From Sapria himalayana (Eukaryota; Streptophyta; Magnoliopsida; Malpighiales; Rafflesiaceae): a DNA stretch of 64,000 nt. Under the pieces are notes generated by a model. The model made no database searches, had not been told where the DNA came from, and was given only the letters and a program-made list of their open reading frames with translations. The first letter of the stretch is position 1, and every line of letters starts with the position of its first letter. The translations under genes and the position numbers were made by a program. Below are positions 27,201 to 39,400 of the stretch, in pieces. The stretch covers positions 1 to 64,000 of the forward strand of contig JAREIK010017129.1 of assembly GCA_029783825.1 (NCBI GenBank), read 5' to 3'.

Positions 27201-27655
27201 ACATTTTCAAAGGTTATAACATTTGAAAATATAATAATTTTAAAATTTTTTTAAAATGTGAAAAAATATTTAGTAATAATAATCATTATAATTATATATA
27301 ATATAAACTAATTATAAATAATTTTATTGATATATATGATATCAATTATCAAAAAATAAATTAATAAACTATTATTAATATGATAGATATATATTAAAAT
27401 ATAATTACAAAACTAAAATGATTCAAAATCAATGTGAAATTTATTACTAAATAATAATTTTTTGTTTTCAAAATTTTACTTCTTTTTATAAGATTATATT
27501 TTTTTTATTAAAAGTAAATTATTAATATTATATTTGTCTGACTAATTATTTATTTTGTAATTAATATTTATATAAAAAATAAACTAATAAATATTTAAAA
27601 TGAATATTTAAAATTATAATGAATACAAATTTAAATGAGATTTAAGATTTATTAT
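24225..27655 (+). repeat. Satellite array (block 4)
   Basis: Subtypes by octamer tract: 24225 x (joined directly to INS), 24770 l, 25140 y (head-to-head junction), 25740-25890 k, 26470 a, 27060 b, then a monomer cut at 27655 by a 458-bp insertion. The x-l-y-k series matches, inverted, the series at 5410-3700, showing that INS copies 1 and 2 share flanks as well as the insert. Confidence 0.9.
25110..25170. repeat. Head-to-head octamer junction (monomer y, copy 2)
   Basis: A CCTAAA-sense piece ('ataaatacttaaaccttta') runs into normal GGTTTA-sense octamers ('atggtttaaatgtttagg') after the monomer's 'tgatagatatt' block. It is the inverted counterpart of 4470-4535. A derived rearrangement shared by both places is strong evidence for duplication of the surrounding segment. 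Confidence 0.75.
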
Positions 27656-28113
27656 TGCTGTATATGTTATTTATTTTTTGATAATCTGTTTATATAACCA
27701 AATATTTTTTCTTTTTTAATATTTTCATGTGAGGGAAAAGAAATATTAAGAGGCCGGAGATGTAGTAGTAGCACAATAACGGAGGTCTCACGGACCGGAC
27801 AGCGGGCTGAAATTGGAGCAGAGCCTGAACCATCTCATGATCTGACCCGCTCCAGTTAAATGAACTGAGAGAAATTTTAATATAAAATGTTTTGTAATTT
27901 TATTTTCTAGTGGCTATTTTTGGACGCGTGGAACTGTTCATCGTCTCTCTCTCTTCTCTCTGTGTGATTTATCGCGACTATTCTGTGTGCTACATACTGT
28001 AAGACATTTCTTATGGATTGTTCCGGTAAATGAATATATATATTGCTTGTTTTCTATTGTTTCTGTGTTTATGTATCTCAATCTCACTACCATGGATCCA
28101 CAATTGCCCAAAA
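27656..28113. mobile_element. 458-bp insertion with 5-bp target duplication, possibly LTR-derived
   Basis: Non-satellite sequence flanked by ATTAT at 27651-27655 and 28114-28118. Removing the insert and one ATTAT restores the normal satellite ('gatttattatatatggtata'). It begins TGCTG and contains a GC-richer middle (about 27750-27860) and a pyrimidine-rich CT stretch near 27945-27963. It then reads toward 'accatggatccacaattgcc' before ending in CAAAA. A 5-bp duplication and a TG start suit an LTR retrotransposon relic such as a solo or rearranged LTR, but the expected CA end and a primer-binding site are not clear. A SINE-like element is an alternative, though I found no A/B promoter boxes. 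The ORF at 27987-28193 runs out into satellite and is not a gene. Confidence 0.6.
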
Positions 28114-28118
28114 ATTAT

Positions 28119-31100
28119 ATATGGTATACCGGTTTAATTGATCGATTATTTAGGAGTTTTGTCATTTATGATTTTAGCAATTTATGTTTTTAGGCATTTA
28201 GTGGTATATAGGTTTTATTTATATAATAAAAATAAATTTTTTTTTAGATTATTTTAGATTTTCAAAGGTTATAACCATTAAAAATAAAATAATTTTAAAA
28301 TCTTTTGAAATGTGAATACCATGGATAATTATATTAATCTTATTAATTATATATCAGATAAATTCAATATAAATAATTTTAATGATACATATTATAATAA
28401 TGATCAAAAATTAAATTAAAAAACTATTATTAATAATATAAATATTAATTAAAATATATTTACATAACACAAAATGATTCAAAATCAAATAAAAATATAT
28501 TACTAAAAATAATATTTAATTTTATAATTTTTTCATATTTTTATAAGCTTATATATTTTTATGATTAAAAATAAATTATTTAAATAATATCTGTCTCACT
28601 CGAAATTTATTTTGTAATTAATTTTTCTAAAAATTAAAATATATATAATTAAAATGAATATTTAAATTATATTAAATAGAAATAAAAATGAGATTTATTA
28701 TTTATTAAGTAGTATATAGCTGTTATAAGGTTTATGTATTTAGGGGTTTTGGGTTTTATAAGCTACTGATTTAAGTAAACATTTAGTGGTCTATAAGTTT
28801 TATTTAAAAAAGAAATAACAAAAAATTTATTTTTTGTATTCTTTCTCATTATTTAAAATTAAAAGCTTTGAAAATATAATAATTTTTAAATTTTTTTCAA
28901 AAGTGAATACTATATTTATTTATAATAATCATAATAATTATATATCATATAAATTCAATAAAAACAATTTTATTCAAAGATATTCTAATAATTATCAAAA
29001 AATAAATTAAAAATCTATTATGAATAAGACTGATATTACTTAAAATATAATATCAAAACCTAAAATGATTCAAAAGCAAAGCAAAATATATTACTTAATA
29101 ATAATTATTTGTTTTTAAATTTTTATTCATTTTTATAAGATTATTTATTTTTTGATGAAAAATAATTTTTATAAATTATATTTTTAACTCATAATTTATT
29201 TTATAATTAATATATATATATAAATAAAAAACATAACAATTAAAATAAATTTTTTAAATTATAATGAAAATAAATAAAAATGAGATTTATTAATTATTAT
29301 TTAAGGTATACTGGTTTAAAGGATTATCTATATAGGGATATTGAAATTTTGTAGTTTTGTGATTTAAGTGTTTAGGCATTTAGTGATTTATATGTTATAT
29401 TTAAACAATGGATTAACAAAAAAAATATTTTTTTATTTTTTCACATGTTCAAAGGTTATAATTTTTGAAAATTTAAAAATTTTAAAACTTTTTTCAAAAG
29501 TGAATACAATATTTAGTTATAATAATTCTTAAATTTATATATCATATAAATTAAATATAAATATATTTATTGATAAATATTCTAATAATGATCAAAAAAT
29601 AAATTAATAATCTATTATTAATAAGTTAGATATCAAATACAATATAATTACAAAACCTAAAATGATTCAGAAACAAAGCAAAATATATTACTATATATTA
29701 TTTTTTTTAATTTTTTTCTTCTTTTATTAAGTTTATATTTTTTTTGTCGAAAAATCAATCTATATAAATTATATTTATATAACTTATAATTTATTTTGTA
29801 ATTAATATTTATATAAAAATAAACAAATAAATAATTAAAATGAATATTTAAAATTATAAAGAAAAAAATAAAAATGAGATTTATTATTTATTTTTTAGGA
29901 TATACATGTTTAAAAAATTTATCTATTTAGGGTTTTCGAGATTTTGATGTTATTGATTTAAGTATTGAGGCATTTAATGGTTTATAGGTTTTATTCAAAC
30001 AATGAAATAACAAAAAATTTATTTTTGATACTTTTTAAATTTTCAAAGGTTATAGCATTTGAAAATATAATAATTTTAAAATTCTTTAAAAATGTGAATA
30101 CAATATATAGTAATAATAAATATTATAACTATATATAATATAAACTAAATATAAACAATTTTATTGATAGATATTATATTAATTATCAAATAATAAATTA
30201 ATAAATTATTATTAATATGATAGATATAAATTAAAATATAATTATAAAACCTAAAATGATTCAAAATCAAAGTAAAATTTATTACTAAATAATAATTTTT
30301 TTTGTTTTTGCATCATTTTATAAGCTTATATGTTTTTATGATGAAAAATATATTATTTAAATTATATTTGTATCACTTATAATTTATTTTGTAATTAATA
30401 TTTATATAAATTATTAAAATTATATTTAAGTTTATGAGTTTAAAGGTTTAAGTATTTAGGGGCTTCGGGGTTTAGTCATTTAGATATTTATGTATTTTGG
30501 CATTTAATGGTTTATAAGTTTTATTTAAACAATGATATAACAATAAATTTATTTTTGTTATTTTTTCTCATTTTTGAAGGTTATAAACTTTAAAAATATA
30601 ACAATTTTTAAATTATTTTTATATGTGAATACTATATTTAGTTATGAGAATCTTAATAATTATATATCATGCAAATTCAATATAAACAATCATATTGAAA
30701 TATATTATATTAATGATCGAAAAATAAATTAATAAACTATTATTAATAAGATAGATATTATTTTAAATATATTTGCAAAACGTAAATTTATTCAAAATCA
30801 AAGTAAAATGTATTACAAAATAATACTTTATTTGATGTTTTGCTTCTTTTTATAAGTTTATATTTTTGTTATTAAAAGTAAATTATTTAAATTATATTTG
30901 TCTTCCTCATAATAAATTTTTAATTTATAATTCTATTAAAATAAACTAATAAATAATTAAAATGAATATTTAAAATTATAATGAATACAAATAAAATAGA
31001 GATTTATTATTTATTATTCAGGATATACTAGTTTAATGGTTTAAGTATTTAGGTGTTTTGGGGTTTAGTGATTTAAGTGTTTAGGGCTTTAGTGATTTAT

Positions 31101-32955
31101 AGTTTTTATTTAAAGAATGAAAAAATAAAAAAATTTAATTTTTTGATTTTTTTTAATTTTTGAAGGTTATAATCTTTGAAATTATAATAATTTTTAAATT
31201 TTTTTAAATTTGAATATTATATTCAGTGATAATAATCTTAATAATTATATATAATGTAAACTCAATATAAATAATATTATTAATAGATATTATAATAATG
31301 ATCAATAAAAAATTAATAAACTATTATTAATAAGAATGAGATAAATTAAAATATAATTGCAAAATCTAAAATGATTCAAAATAAAAATAAAATATATTAC
31401 TAAATAATAAATTTTTGTTTTTAAAATTTTGCATCTTTTTATAAGGATATATTTTTTTTTTGATGAAAAATAAATTATTTAAATTAGATCTGTCTCAATA
31501 ATAATTTATTTTGTAATAATATTTCTATAAAATTAAACTGATTAATAATTAAAATAAAAATTTAAAATTATACTGAATAAAAATTAATATGAGATTTATT
31601 ATTTATTATTAATGTATACAAGTTTAATGGTTTAAGTATTTAGAGGTTTTGTCGTTTAGGAGTTTAGCACTTATGTTTTTAGGCTTTTAGTGGTTTATAG
31701 GTTTTATTTAAAAAATAAAATAACAAAAAATATATTTTTATTATTTTTTGATATTTTCAAAGATTATAACCTTTCAAAATATAATAATTTTTAATTTTTT
31801 AAAAAAGTGAATACAATATTTAGTTATAATAATCATTATATTTATATATCATATAAATTCAATATAAACAATTTTATTGATAAATATTCTAATAATGATC
31901 AAAAAATAAATTAATAATCTATTATTAATAAGATAGATATCAATTAATATATAATTACAAGACCTAAAATGAATCAGAAGAAAAGCAAAATATATTACTT
32001 TATAATAATTTTTTGCTTAAAATTTTTTTTTTCTTTTAAAAAGTTTATCTATAATTTTTTGATGAAAAACAATTTATATAAATTATATTTGTCTAGCTCA
32101 ATTTATTTTGTAATTAATATTTATATATAAATAAACAAATAAATATTTAAAATGAATATTTACAATTATAATGAAAAAAAAATGAGATTTATTATTTATT
32201 ATTTAGGGATACCGGTTTAATTTAAATTTGATCTCTCTCACTAATAATTTATTTTGTAATTAATATTTCTATAAAATAAATTGATAAATAATTAAAATAA
32301 GATTTAAAATTATACTGAATAAAAATTAAAATGAGATTTATGATTTATTATTAATGTATACTAGTTTAATGATTTAAGTATGTAAAGGTTTTGTCGATAG
32401 GAGTTTAGTGATTTATGTTTTTAGGCTTATAGTGGTTTATTGGTTTTATTTAAAAAATAAAATAACAAAAAAAATTTCTATAATTTTTTATCATTTTCAT
32501 AGGTTATAACATTTGAAAATATAATTATATTTAAAATTTTTTAAAATTTTAATATAAAATTTTGTTATAATAATATTAATAATTATATATCATATAAATT
32601 TAATATAAATAATTTTATTGATAAATAATATAATAATGATCAAAAATTAAATTCATAAACTATTAATATTAAGATAGGTATTAATTAAAAAAAATTTACA
32701 AAACCCAAATTGATTCAAAATTAAAGTAACTTATATTACTTGATACTAATTTTAAATTTTTAAATTTATACTTCTTTTATAAGCGTATATTTTTATTAAA
32801 TAAATGCAGTAATAAATAATTAAAATGAATATTTAAAAATATAATAAATATCAATAAAAATTAGATTTATTAATTTTTAAGTAGTATTTAGAGGTTTAAT
32901 GTTTTATATATTTCGGCATTACGGGGTTTAGGAGTTTACTGATTTAACTTTATAT
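28119..32955 (+). repeat. Satellite array (block 5)
   Basis: Subtypes: 28125 h, 28710 i, 29305 j, 29900 b, 30425 c, 31020 d, 31490-31610 k, 32200-32350 k, 32880 a. The a monomer is interrupted inside its octamer tract by the hAT element. The d monomer near 31480 passes directly into the k-specific 'gatctgtctcaataataatt' segment, a recombinant join also seen near 62990. The dyad near 28855 is badly decayed. Confidence 0.9.
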
Positions 32956-32963
32956 GCACCCAG
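32956..32963 (+). other. hAT left target-site duplication
   Basis: GCACCCAG, paired with GCATTTAG at 36664-36671. The satellite consensus at this place is 'tatgcatttagtgg', so the right copy keeps the original bases and the left copy carries three adjacent T-to-C differences. Eight bases is the normal hAT duplication length. Confidence 0.7.
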
Positions 32964-33160
32964 TAGGGCTGCTCATAGGACTCGGAGAATCGCAATCCGA
33001 TCCGAAGTCTTGTCCCGAAAGAATCGGGACTGAGAAAATCCATTGACTTTGAGTTTTCCCATCTCGTTCTGTCACGTATTTTTTTTTGGGATGGTTCCAG
33101 ATCTTAAGCAATATCCATCCCGAGAACCATCCCGTCCTAAAAAACCAATACTATAATCAA

Positions 33161-33187
33161 ATATATATATATATATATATATATATA
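33161..33187. repeat. (AT)n microsatellite inside the hAT 5' region
   Basis: An uninterrupted AT dinucleotide run of 27 bases, between the left subterminal CATCCCG-rich sequence and the transposase reading frame. Confidence 0.95.
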
Positions 33188-33550
33188 ACATGAAGATGCC
33201 ACCAATTCCACTACTGCACATCCAATCCCGATGCACCTATTGCTATCCTGACGAGTTCCAGGCCACCTCACGCCATTCCAGCCATGTTCAATTAGTTCCA
33301 GCCCTTGTCCGTCGCACATCTGGTTGCTTCCACCGTGTCCCAGATGCCACCAGCCTTTTGGTTTGTTTTTCTGACGAGATTTGAGTGATTAATTATTATT
33401 ATCATGTGTCTCAGTCAGTTTTGTTGAGTATTGGTTGTGGTGTTGTGGTTGGGCCGAATGAGTGGGCTTAATATGTTACAATTAGTTTTGTAGAGCATGC
33501 TTGTTTGAAATATTTATATGTATTAATGCTTAATATATCATATTTATTTA

Positions 33551-33849
33551 ATGGCAATGCAGATGGCACAATCCAGCGGTAAACGAAAAATACAATAAAT
33601 TGAAGATGATCACATCTCAAATGATCAAAGTAGTGGTAAATCCAATCATCATCCTTTCAATAACCCTCCAATTGTCACTGCAGGTTCTTCAATTCCATTT
33701 GTAAAAGAAAGTCAAGGTATATCTGAACCTCGAGATCATAAAAAGTATAAGTCTACTGTTTGGGAAACTTATGAGATATTAGTTGATTTAGGGGGAAATG
33801 AAACTGGTAGGGCAGCCTGTATATGGTGTAGGAAAAAATACTTGGCAAA
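33551..33849 (+). pseudogene. hAT transposase pseudogene, N-terminal zf-BED part
   Basis: Candidate starts ATG at 33551 and 33563 are in frame. A TAA at 33596 breaks the frame eleven codons after the second ATG. The frame then continues with a charged Asn/Ser-rich leader and the start of a BED zinc finger: WETYEILVDLGG, then CIWC as the first Cys pair. Just after, the frame must shift near 33850 to continue the finger as GTSGLWKYLRKTC. In related plant proteins the residue before Leu in that second half is usually His (W.HL); here it is Tyr, so one expected zinc ligand is lost. The role in a functional relative would be DNA binding at transposon ends. Confidence 0.75.
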
Positions 33850-34911
33850 AGTGATCAAGGTACTTCGGGTTTATGGAAATACTTAAGAAAGACTTGTAGG
33901 AAATTTCCACACAAAAAAGATTTAATAGAAGCTCACAAAGGTAAAGACAAGTCACAATCATTGTTGAGTTTCACTAAAGGTACGAGTTCAGAGGATAACA
34001 AATTAACTTGTTGGCAATTTTATCAACAACTAGTTAGGGAGGCTTTGGTGAAAATAATCATAAAAGATGAATCACCTTTTTGTTTTGTTGAGAGGGGTGA
34101 GTTTAAGGAGTTTTGTGAAGTTAGTGTGCCTCAATTTAAAATTCCATCTAGGCACTATATATTGAGGGATTGTTTTTCTTTGTTTGTGAAGGAAAAGAAG
34201 AAATTATTTTATAGCATATCATCTCATTGTTGTAGAGTTTCATTGACTACCGACACTTGGACTAGCATTCAAAATATGTCTTATATATGTTTGACTGTTC
34301 ATTTCATTGATTCTCAATGGAATATGCATAAAAGGGTTTTGAACTTTTGTGTAATTAAAAGTCATTCTGGATTTAATATTAGAAATGCTATTTAGTTTTG
34401 CATGAATGAATGGGGTTTGAGAAATTAGATGGGCATTACTGTTGACAATGCATCAAATAATGATGTTGCAGTTGAACAATTGAAAAAAAGGCTTGTGAAG
34501 AAAAGTGTTGTACCTTTGAAAGGCGTGGATTTTAATATGAGATGTTGTGCTCATATCCTAAACTTAATTGTTAGAGATGGCATTGCAGTAGTTGAGAGTG
34601 CTATTCAAATAATTAGAGGTGTGGTGAAATATGTGAGGAGCAGTCCTAAAAGATTAGATATGTTTAAGTTATGTGTTTAAGAAGCAAACTTGACATATGG
34701 ATCTTCATTGCAATTAGATTGTCCTACAAGATGGAATTCAACTTATTTGATGCTACAAACTGATATAAAATATCAAAAAGAATTTGATAAGTTGGAGGAC
34801 AAAGACAAAAGGTTTTTGAAGGAGTTTGGTTCAGACGTTCCAACTAAGAGAGAATGAACAAATGCCAAAATTTTGGCTCGTTTCTTGAAAACTTTTTAAC
34901 AGTTTAACTTG
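33850..34911 (+). pseudogene. hAT transposase pseudogene, central catalytic part
   Basis: This frame-1 stretch reads through the end of the BED finger, the linker (QSLLSFTKGTS) and the catalytic core. Recognisable family blocks are LTTDTWTSIQN (about 34243-34275) with the first acidic residue, GITVDNASNNDVAV (from 34432) with the second, MRCCAHILNLIVRDG (from 34537) and LDCPTRWNSTYLML (from 34717). In-frame stops occur at 34393 (TAG), 34426 (TAG), 34678 (TAA), 34855 (TGA, where the family usually has Trp) and 34897 (TAA). A frameshift near 34912 follows. The longest open pieces are 33961-34395 and 34429-34680. It cannot encode an active enzyme. Confidence 0.88.
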
Positions 34912-34912
34912 T

Positions 34913-35337
34913 AAATTTTCTGGCTCATAATATTCTACCTCTAGTGTTGATTTTTCTCAGATTATTCAAATTTTGAAAAAAATTGAGCTTTGTGAAAATA
35001 GTAGAGATACAATGGTGTCTGAAATGGGTATGAAAATGAGGGATAAATTCAACAAATATTGGGGGTCTCTTCCGTAAACAAATATTATGCTTTTTGTAGT
35101 AGTAGTCTTGGATCCTAGATATAAGCTCAAATATCTCAAGGTTAAGTACACTTAGCATTATGGAGAGGAATTGGCTAAAAATTTGGTGAAAAAGTTTATA
35201 AATGCTTTAGATGAGATGATGGATGATTATAAAGATTTAAATGAAGATGAATCAAAAGAAGATTTCTAATTTACTGTGTTGAAGAAAAATGATGATTTCT
35301 TTGATGGTAGTGATACTTATGTTGATTTTTATTTGTT
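34913..35337 (+). pseudogene. hAT transposase pseudogene, post-catalytic part (shifted frame)
   Basis: Frame 2 carries the expected continuation: MRDKFNKYWGSLP (from about 35035), then a hydrophobic run ending LDPRYKLKYL, a hallmark block of plant hAT proteins, then an acidic stretch DDYKDLNEDESKED. Stops break it at 34928, 35075, 35153 and 35267. A second shift near 35338 returns to frame 1. Minus-strand ORFs over this stretch (34925-35158) are shadows. Confidence 0.8.
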
Positions 35338-35652
35338 GAATTGGAGAAAGAACAAGAAGTTGTAGCTTTGGAAGAGTTGGATAGGTACTTGGAGGACAAA
35401 CTTTAAAAAAATAGAATTTATTTTGATCTTCTAAACTGGTGGAAGGTAAATGAGGTTAGGTATCCATCTTTGGCAAATGTAGAAAGTGATGTTTTTGCTA
35501 TCCAAGCATCTGCTGTGGCCTATGAATCTACATTTAGCACTGGGGGGAGAACTTTAGATAAATTAAGGAATTCTTTAACACCTATTACAGCTGAAGTTCT
35601 CATATTCCTACAAGATTGGTTGAGAAGCTCAAACAAACCTATTGAAATTTAA
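35338..35652 (+). pseudogene. hAT transposase pseudogene, C-terminal dimerisation domain
   Basis: Frame 1 encodes ELEKEQEVVALEELDRYLED, a TAA at 35404, then FDLLNWWKVNEVRYPSLA and AVAYESTFSTGGRTLDKLRN, ending with ITAEVLIFLQDWL. This is the conserved hAT dimerisation region. The usual Ser before Glu in VASESAFS is replaced by Tyr. The open part is 35470-35652. Beyond the TAA at 35650, sequence near 35690-35780 looks like an intron ending 'caattttcag', followed by a short last exon that reads a few codons in 35780-35850. Confidence 0.85.
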
Positions 35653-35859
35653 GAATTAGTTCAAGACCTTGATGATAATGAATCAAGTTAGTATACAAAT
35701 CTTGTAAATTTTAATTTCACTTTTACATAATATATTTATTCAATTTAATAAAAATATGGTTCAATTACAATTTTCAGAGGGGTCACAAGATCCAAATATT
35801 ATTCCAACTATAGTTGGCCAACTAAATTTGGAATGGGTGTATTAAATTTTATAAGGTAA

Positions 35860-36480
35860 TATTTTGTTTTTTTATTACTCTTTCATCTTAGAAATTTATG
35901 TCCACATGATTAACACGTTTTCTTCTTTGGTTGTCCTTCTACAGCGGAGGAAGAAAAGGGAGGAGTTGTAGAAGAGATAATTAATTGGGTTTGGATTTTT
36001 CGTTGCTATTTCGGGATAGACCTTTGAAATGATTATTATAATGGTTGTTATTAGTTGTATTTTTTTTGTTATATTAAGCTGCCTAATTTTAGCAATTATT
36101 TAAGTAGTAATTGCTGCTACCAATGTTTGTCGTCATCTTTAGCTATTCCTTAATATTTTATGTAATTGTTTAAAAAATGTAGTATAGCTATTATGGTTAA
36201 CTTTCACTCGGCTGAACAAAGCCAACTTGTGAAAAAACAAAGAACCAAATTAAGCACACAACTCGGTCCCGTTCTATTTAACATTTCTATCCTTTTCTGC
36301 AGATCAAAGATTTTGACAATGTAATGGAACTCATATGCGGTATTCTGCCTATTTGACAAAACAAAATTAGACCAATTTGAGTTAGAAAGATACATAACTA
36401 AGGAATGATAAATGATACAACAAAAGGTTTCGACATGAACTAACTTGGCCGGTTTGAAAAAAATAAATTGAAAAAAATGT
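35860..36480 (+). other. hAT 3' non-coding region
   Basis: Between the last recognisable coding block and the GC-richer right subterminal region. No similarity to the satellite and no gene was seen. The minus-strand ORF 36204-36542 (112 codons) matches nothing I recognise and is probably chance. Confidence 0.5.
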
Positions 36481-39400
36481 GCGAATTCCGTTCCGTCCCG
36501 GAACCATTTTCTCCTACCTAAAATTCCCGATCTACGTCTCATCCCATCCCGATATTTTCAACCGATGGGACGGGTCTGGATCTTCAAAAAAAAAATTTCC
36601 GAACTGTGGGAAGGAACTAGAGATTTGTATTCCCCATCCCGTCCCATCCCATGAGCACCCATAGCATTTAGTGGTTTATATGTTTTATTTAAAAAATAAA
36701 ATAACAAAAAATTTATTTTTATTAATTTTTGATTTTTTCAAAGGTTATAACCTTTGAAAATATAATAATTTTTAAATTTTTTCAAATGTGAATACAATAT
36801 TTAGTTATACTAATCATTATATTTATATATTATATAAATTAAATATAAAAAATGTTATTGATAAATATTCTAATAATAATCAAAAAATAAATTAATAATC
36901 CATTAATAATAAGATAGATATTAATTAAAATATAATTACAAAACTTAAAATGATTCAGAAGCAAGGAAAAATATATTACTATATAATAATTTTTTGTTTT
37001 TGTATTTTTTCTTCTTTTAATAAATTTATCTATATTTTTTTAATGAAAAATAATTTATATAAATTATATTTGTCTAACTCATAATTTATTTTGTAATTAA
37101 TATTTATATAAAATAAACAAATAAATAATTAAAATGAATATTTAAAATTATAATGAAAAAAAATGAGATTTATTATTTATTATTTATTATTTATTATTTA
37201 GGGAAAATGGTTTAATTTAAAATAGATCTGTCTCACTAATAATTTATTTTGTAATTAATATTTCTATAAAAATAAACTGATACAAAATTAAAATAAAAAT
37301 TTAAAATTATACTGAATAAAAATTAAAATGAGATTTAAGATTTATTATTAATGAATACAAGTTTAATAGTTTAAGTATTTAGAGGTTTTGTCGTTATGAG
37401 TTTAGCCGATTTATGTTTTTAGGCTTTTAGTGGTTTATAGGTTTTATATAAAAAAATAAAATAACAAAAAAATTTCTATAATTTGCTATCATTTTCATAG
37501 GTTATGACCTTTGAAAATATAATAATATTTTCAATTTTTTGAAATGTGAATACAATATTTAGTTTTAATAATATTTATAATTATGTATCATATACATTCA
37601 ATATATACAATTTTATTGATAGATAATATAATAATGATCAAAAATTAAATTAATAAACTATTAATAAAAAGATAGATATTAATTAAAAAATATTTACAAA
37701 ACTCAAATTGATTCAAAATTAAAATAAAATATATTACTGGATAATAATTTTTAATTTTTAAATTTCTACTTCTTTTATATGCGTATATTTTTTTTATTAA
37801 AAATAAATTAATTAAATTATATTTGTCATACTCATACTTTATTTTGTAATAAATATTTCTATAAAAATAAACTAATAAATAATTAAAATTATTATTTAAA
37901 ATTATAATAAATAGAAATAAAAATTAGATTTATTAATTATTAAGTAGGATATAGCAGTTTAATGGTTTATGTATTTAGGCATTATGGGGTTTACGTAACT
38001 GTATATGCATTTAGTGGTTTATAGGTTTTATTTAAAAAAATAATAAAAAATTATTTTTATTATTTTTTGATATTTTCAAAAGTTCCTTTGAAAATATAAT
38101 AATTTTTAAATTTTTTTCAAAAGTGAATAAATATTTATTTATAATAATCATAAAAATTATATATCTTATAAATTCAATATAAACAAATTTATTGATAGAT
38201 ATTCTAATATTTATCAAAAAATAAATTAAAAATCTATAATGAATACGATTGATATTACTTAAAATATAATATCAAAACCTAAAATAATTCAAAAGCAAAG
38301 CAAAATTTATTACTTAATATTAATTATTTGTTTTTAAATTTTTATTCTTTTATACGCTTATCAATTTTTTGATGAAAAATAATTTTTATAAATTATATTT
38401 TTAACATATAATTTATTTTAAAATTAATATATATATATATATAAATAAAAAACTAAACAATCAAAATGAATTTATTAAATTATAATGAAAACAAATAAAA
38501 ATGAGATTTATTAATTATTATTTAGGGTCAACCCGTTTAAACGATTATCTATATAGGGGTATCTGAATTTTGTAGTTTAGTAATTTAAGTGGTTAGGCAT
38601 TTAGTGATTTATTGGTTTTATTTAAACAATGAAATAATAATTTTTTTTTTGTTTTTTCACATGTTCAAAGGTTATAATCTTTGAAAATATAATAATTTTA
38701 AAATTTTTTTCAAAAGTGAATACAATATTTAGCTATAATAATTATTAAATCTATATATCATATAAATTAAATATAAATATTTTTATTGATAAATATTCTA
38801 ATAATGATCAAAAAATAAATTAATAATCTATTATTAATAAGTTAGATATCAATTAAAATATAATTACAAAACCAAAAATGATTCAGAATCAAAGTAAAAA
38901 ATATTAGTATATAATAATTTTTTATTTTTTTCTTCTTTTAATAAGTTTATCTATATTTTTTTGTTGAAAAATAATTTATATAAATTATATTTGTCTAACT
39001 TATAATTAATTTTGTAATTAATATTTATATAAAAATAAATAAATAAATTATTAAAATTATATTGAAAAATATAAAAATGAGATATTTTATTTATTATTTA
39101 GGATATACCTTTTAAAAAAATTTTTTATTAAGGGTTTTCGATATTTAGAAGTTATGATTTAAGTATATAGGCATTTAATGGTTTATAGCTTTTATTTAAA
39201 CAATGAAATAAAAAAAAATTTATTTTTGATAATTTTTAAATTTTCAAATGTCATAACATTTAAAAATATAATAATTTTAAATTTTTAAAAAATGTGAATA
39301 AAATATTTAGTAATAATAATATTATAACTATATATAATATAAACTAAATATAAACAATTTTATTGATAATATTATATCAATTATCAAAAAAATAAATTAA

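Larger units (their letters stand above)
32964..36663 (+). mobile_element. hAT-superfamily DNA transposon, decayed (RICESLEEPER-like)
   Basis: A 3.7-kb element. The left terminus TAGGGCTGCTCATAGGA and the inverse of the right terminus TATGGGTGCTCATGGGA agree at 14 of 17 positions, bounded by an 8-bp target duplication. Subterminal regions are rich in CATCCCG/CGGGATG-like words on both sides (32990-33140 and 36485-36655), as expected for transposase-binding ends. The interior carries one plus-strand transposase pseudogene (33551-35652 and a probable final exon). It sits within the octamer tract of an a-type monomer. With many stops and frameshifts the copy is non-autonomous. Terminal similarity and intact flanks argue that it inserted after the satellite formed. 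Confidence 0.88.

Noticed and set aside
36204..36542. 112-codon minus-strand ORF at the 3' side of the hAT element
   Set aside because: No motif recognised; it overlaps the GC-rich subterminal region and is probably a chance frame.
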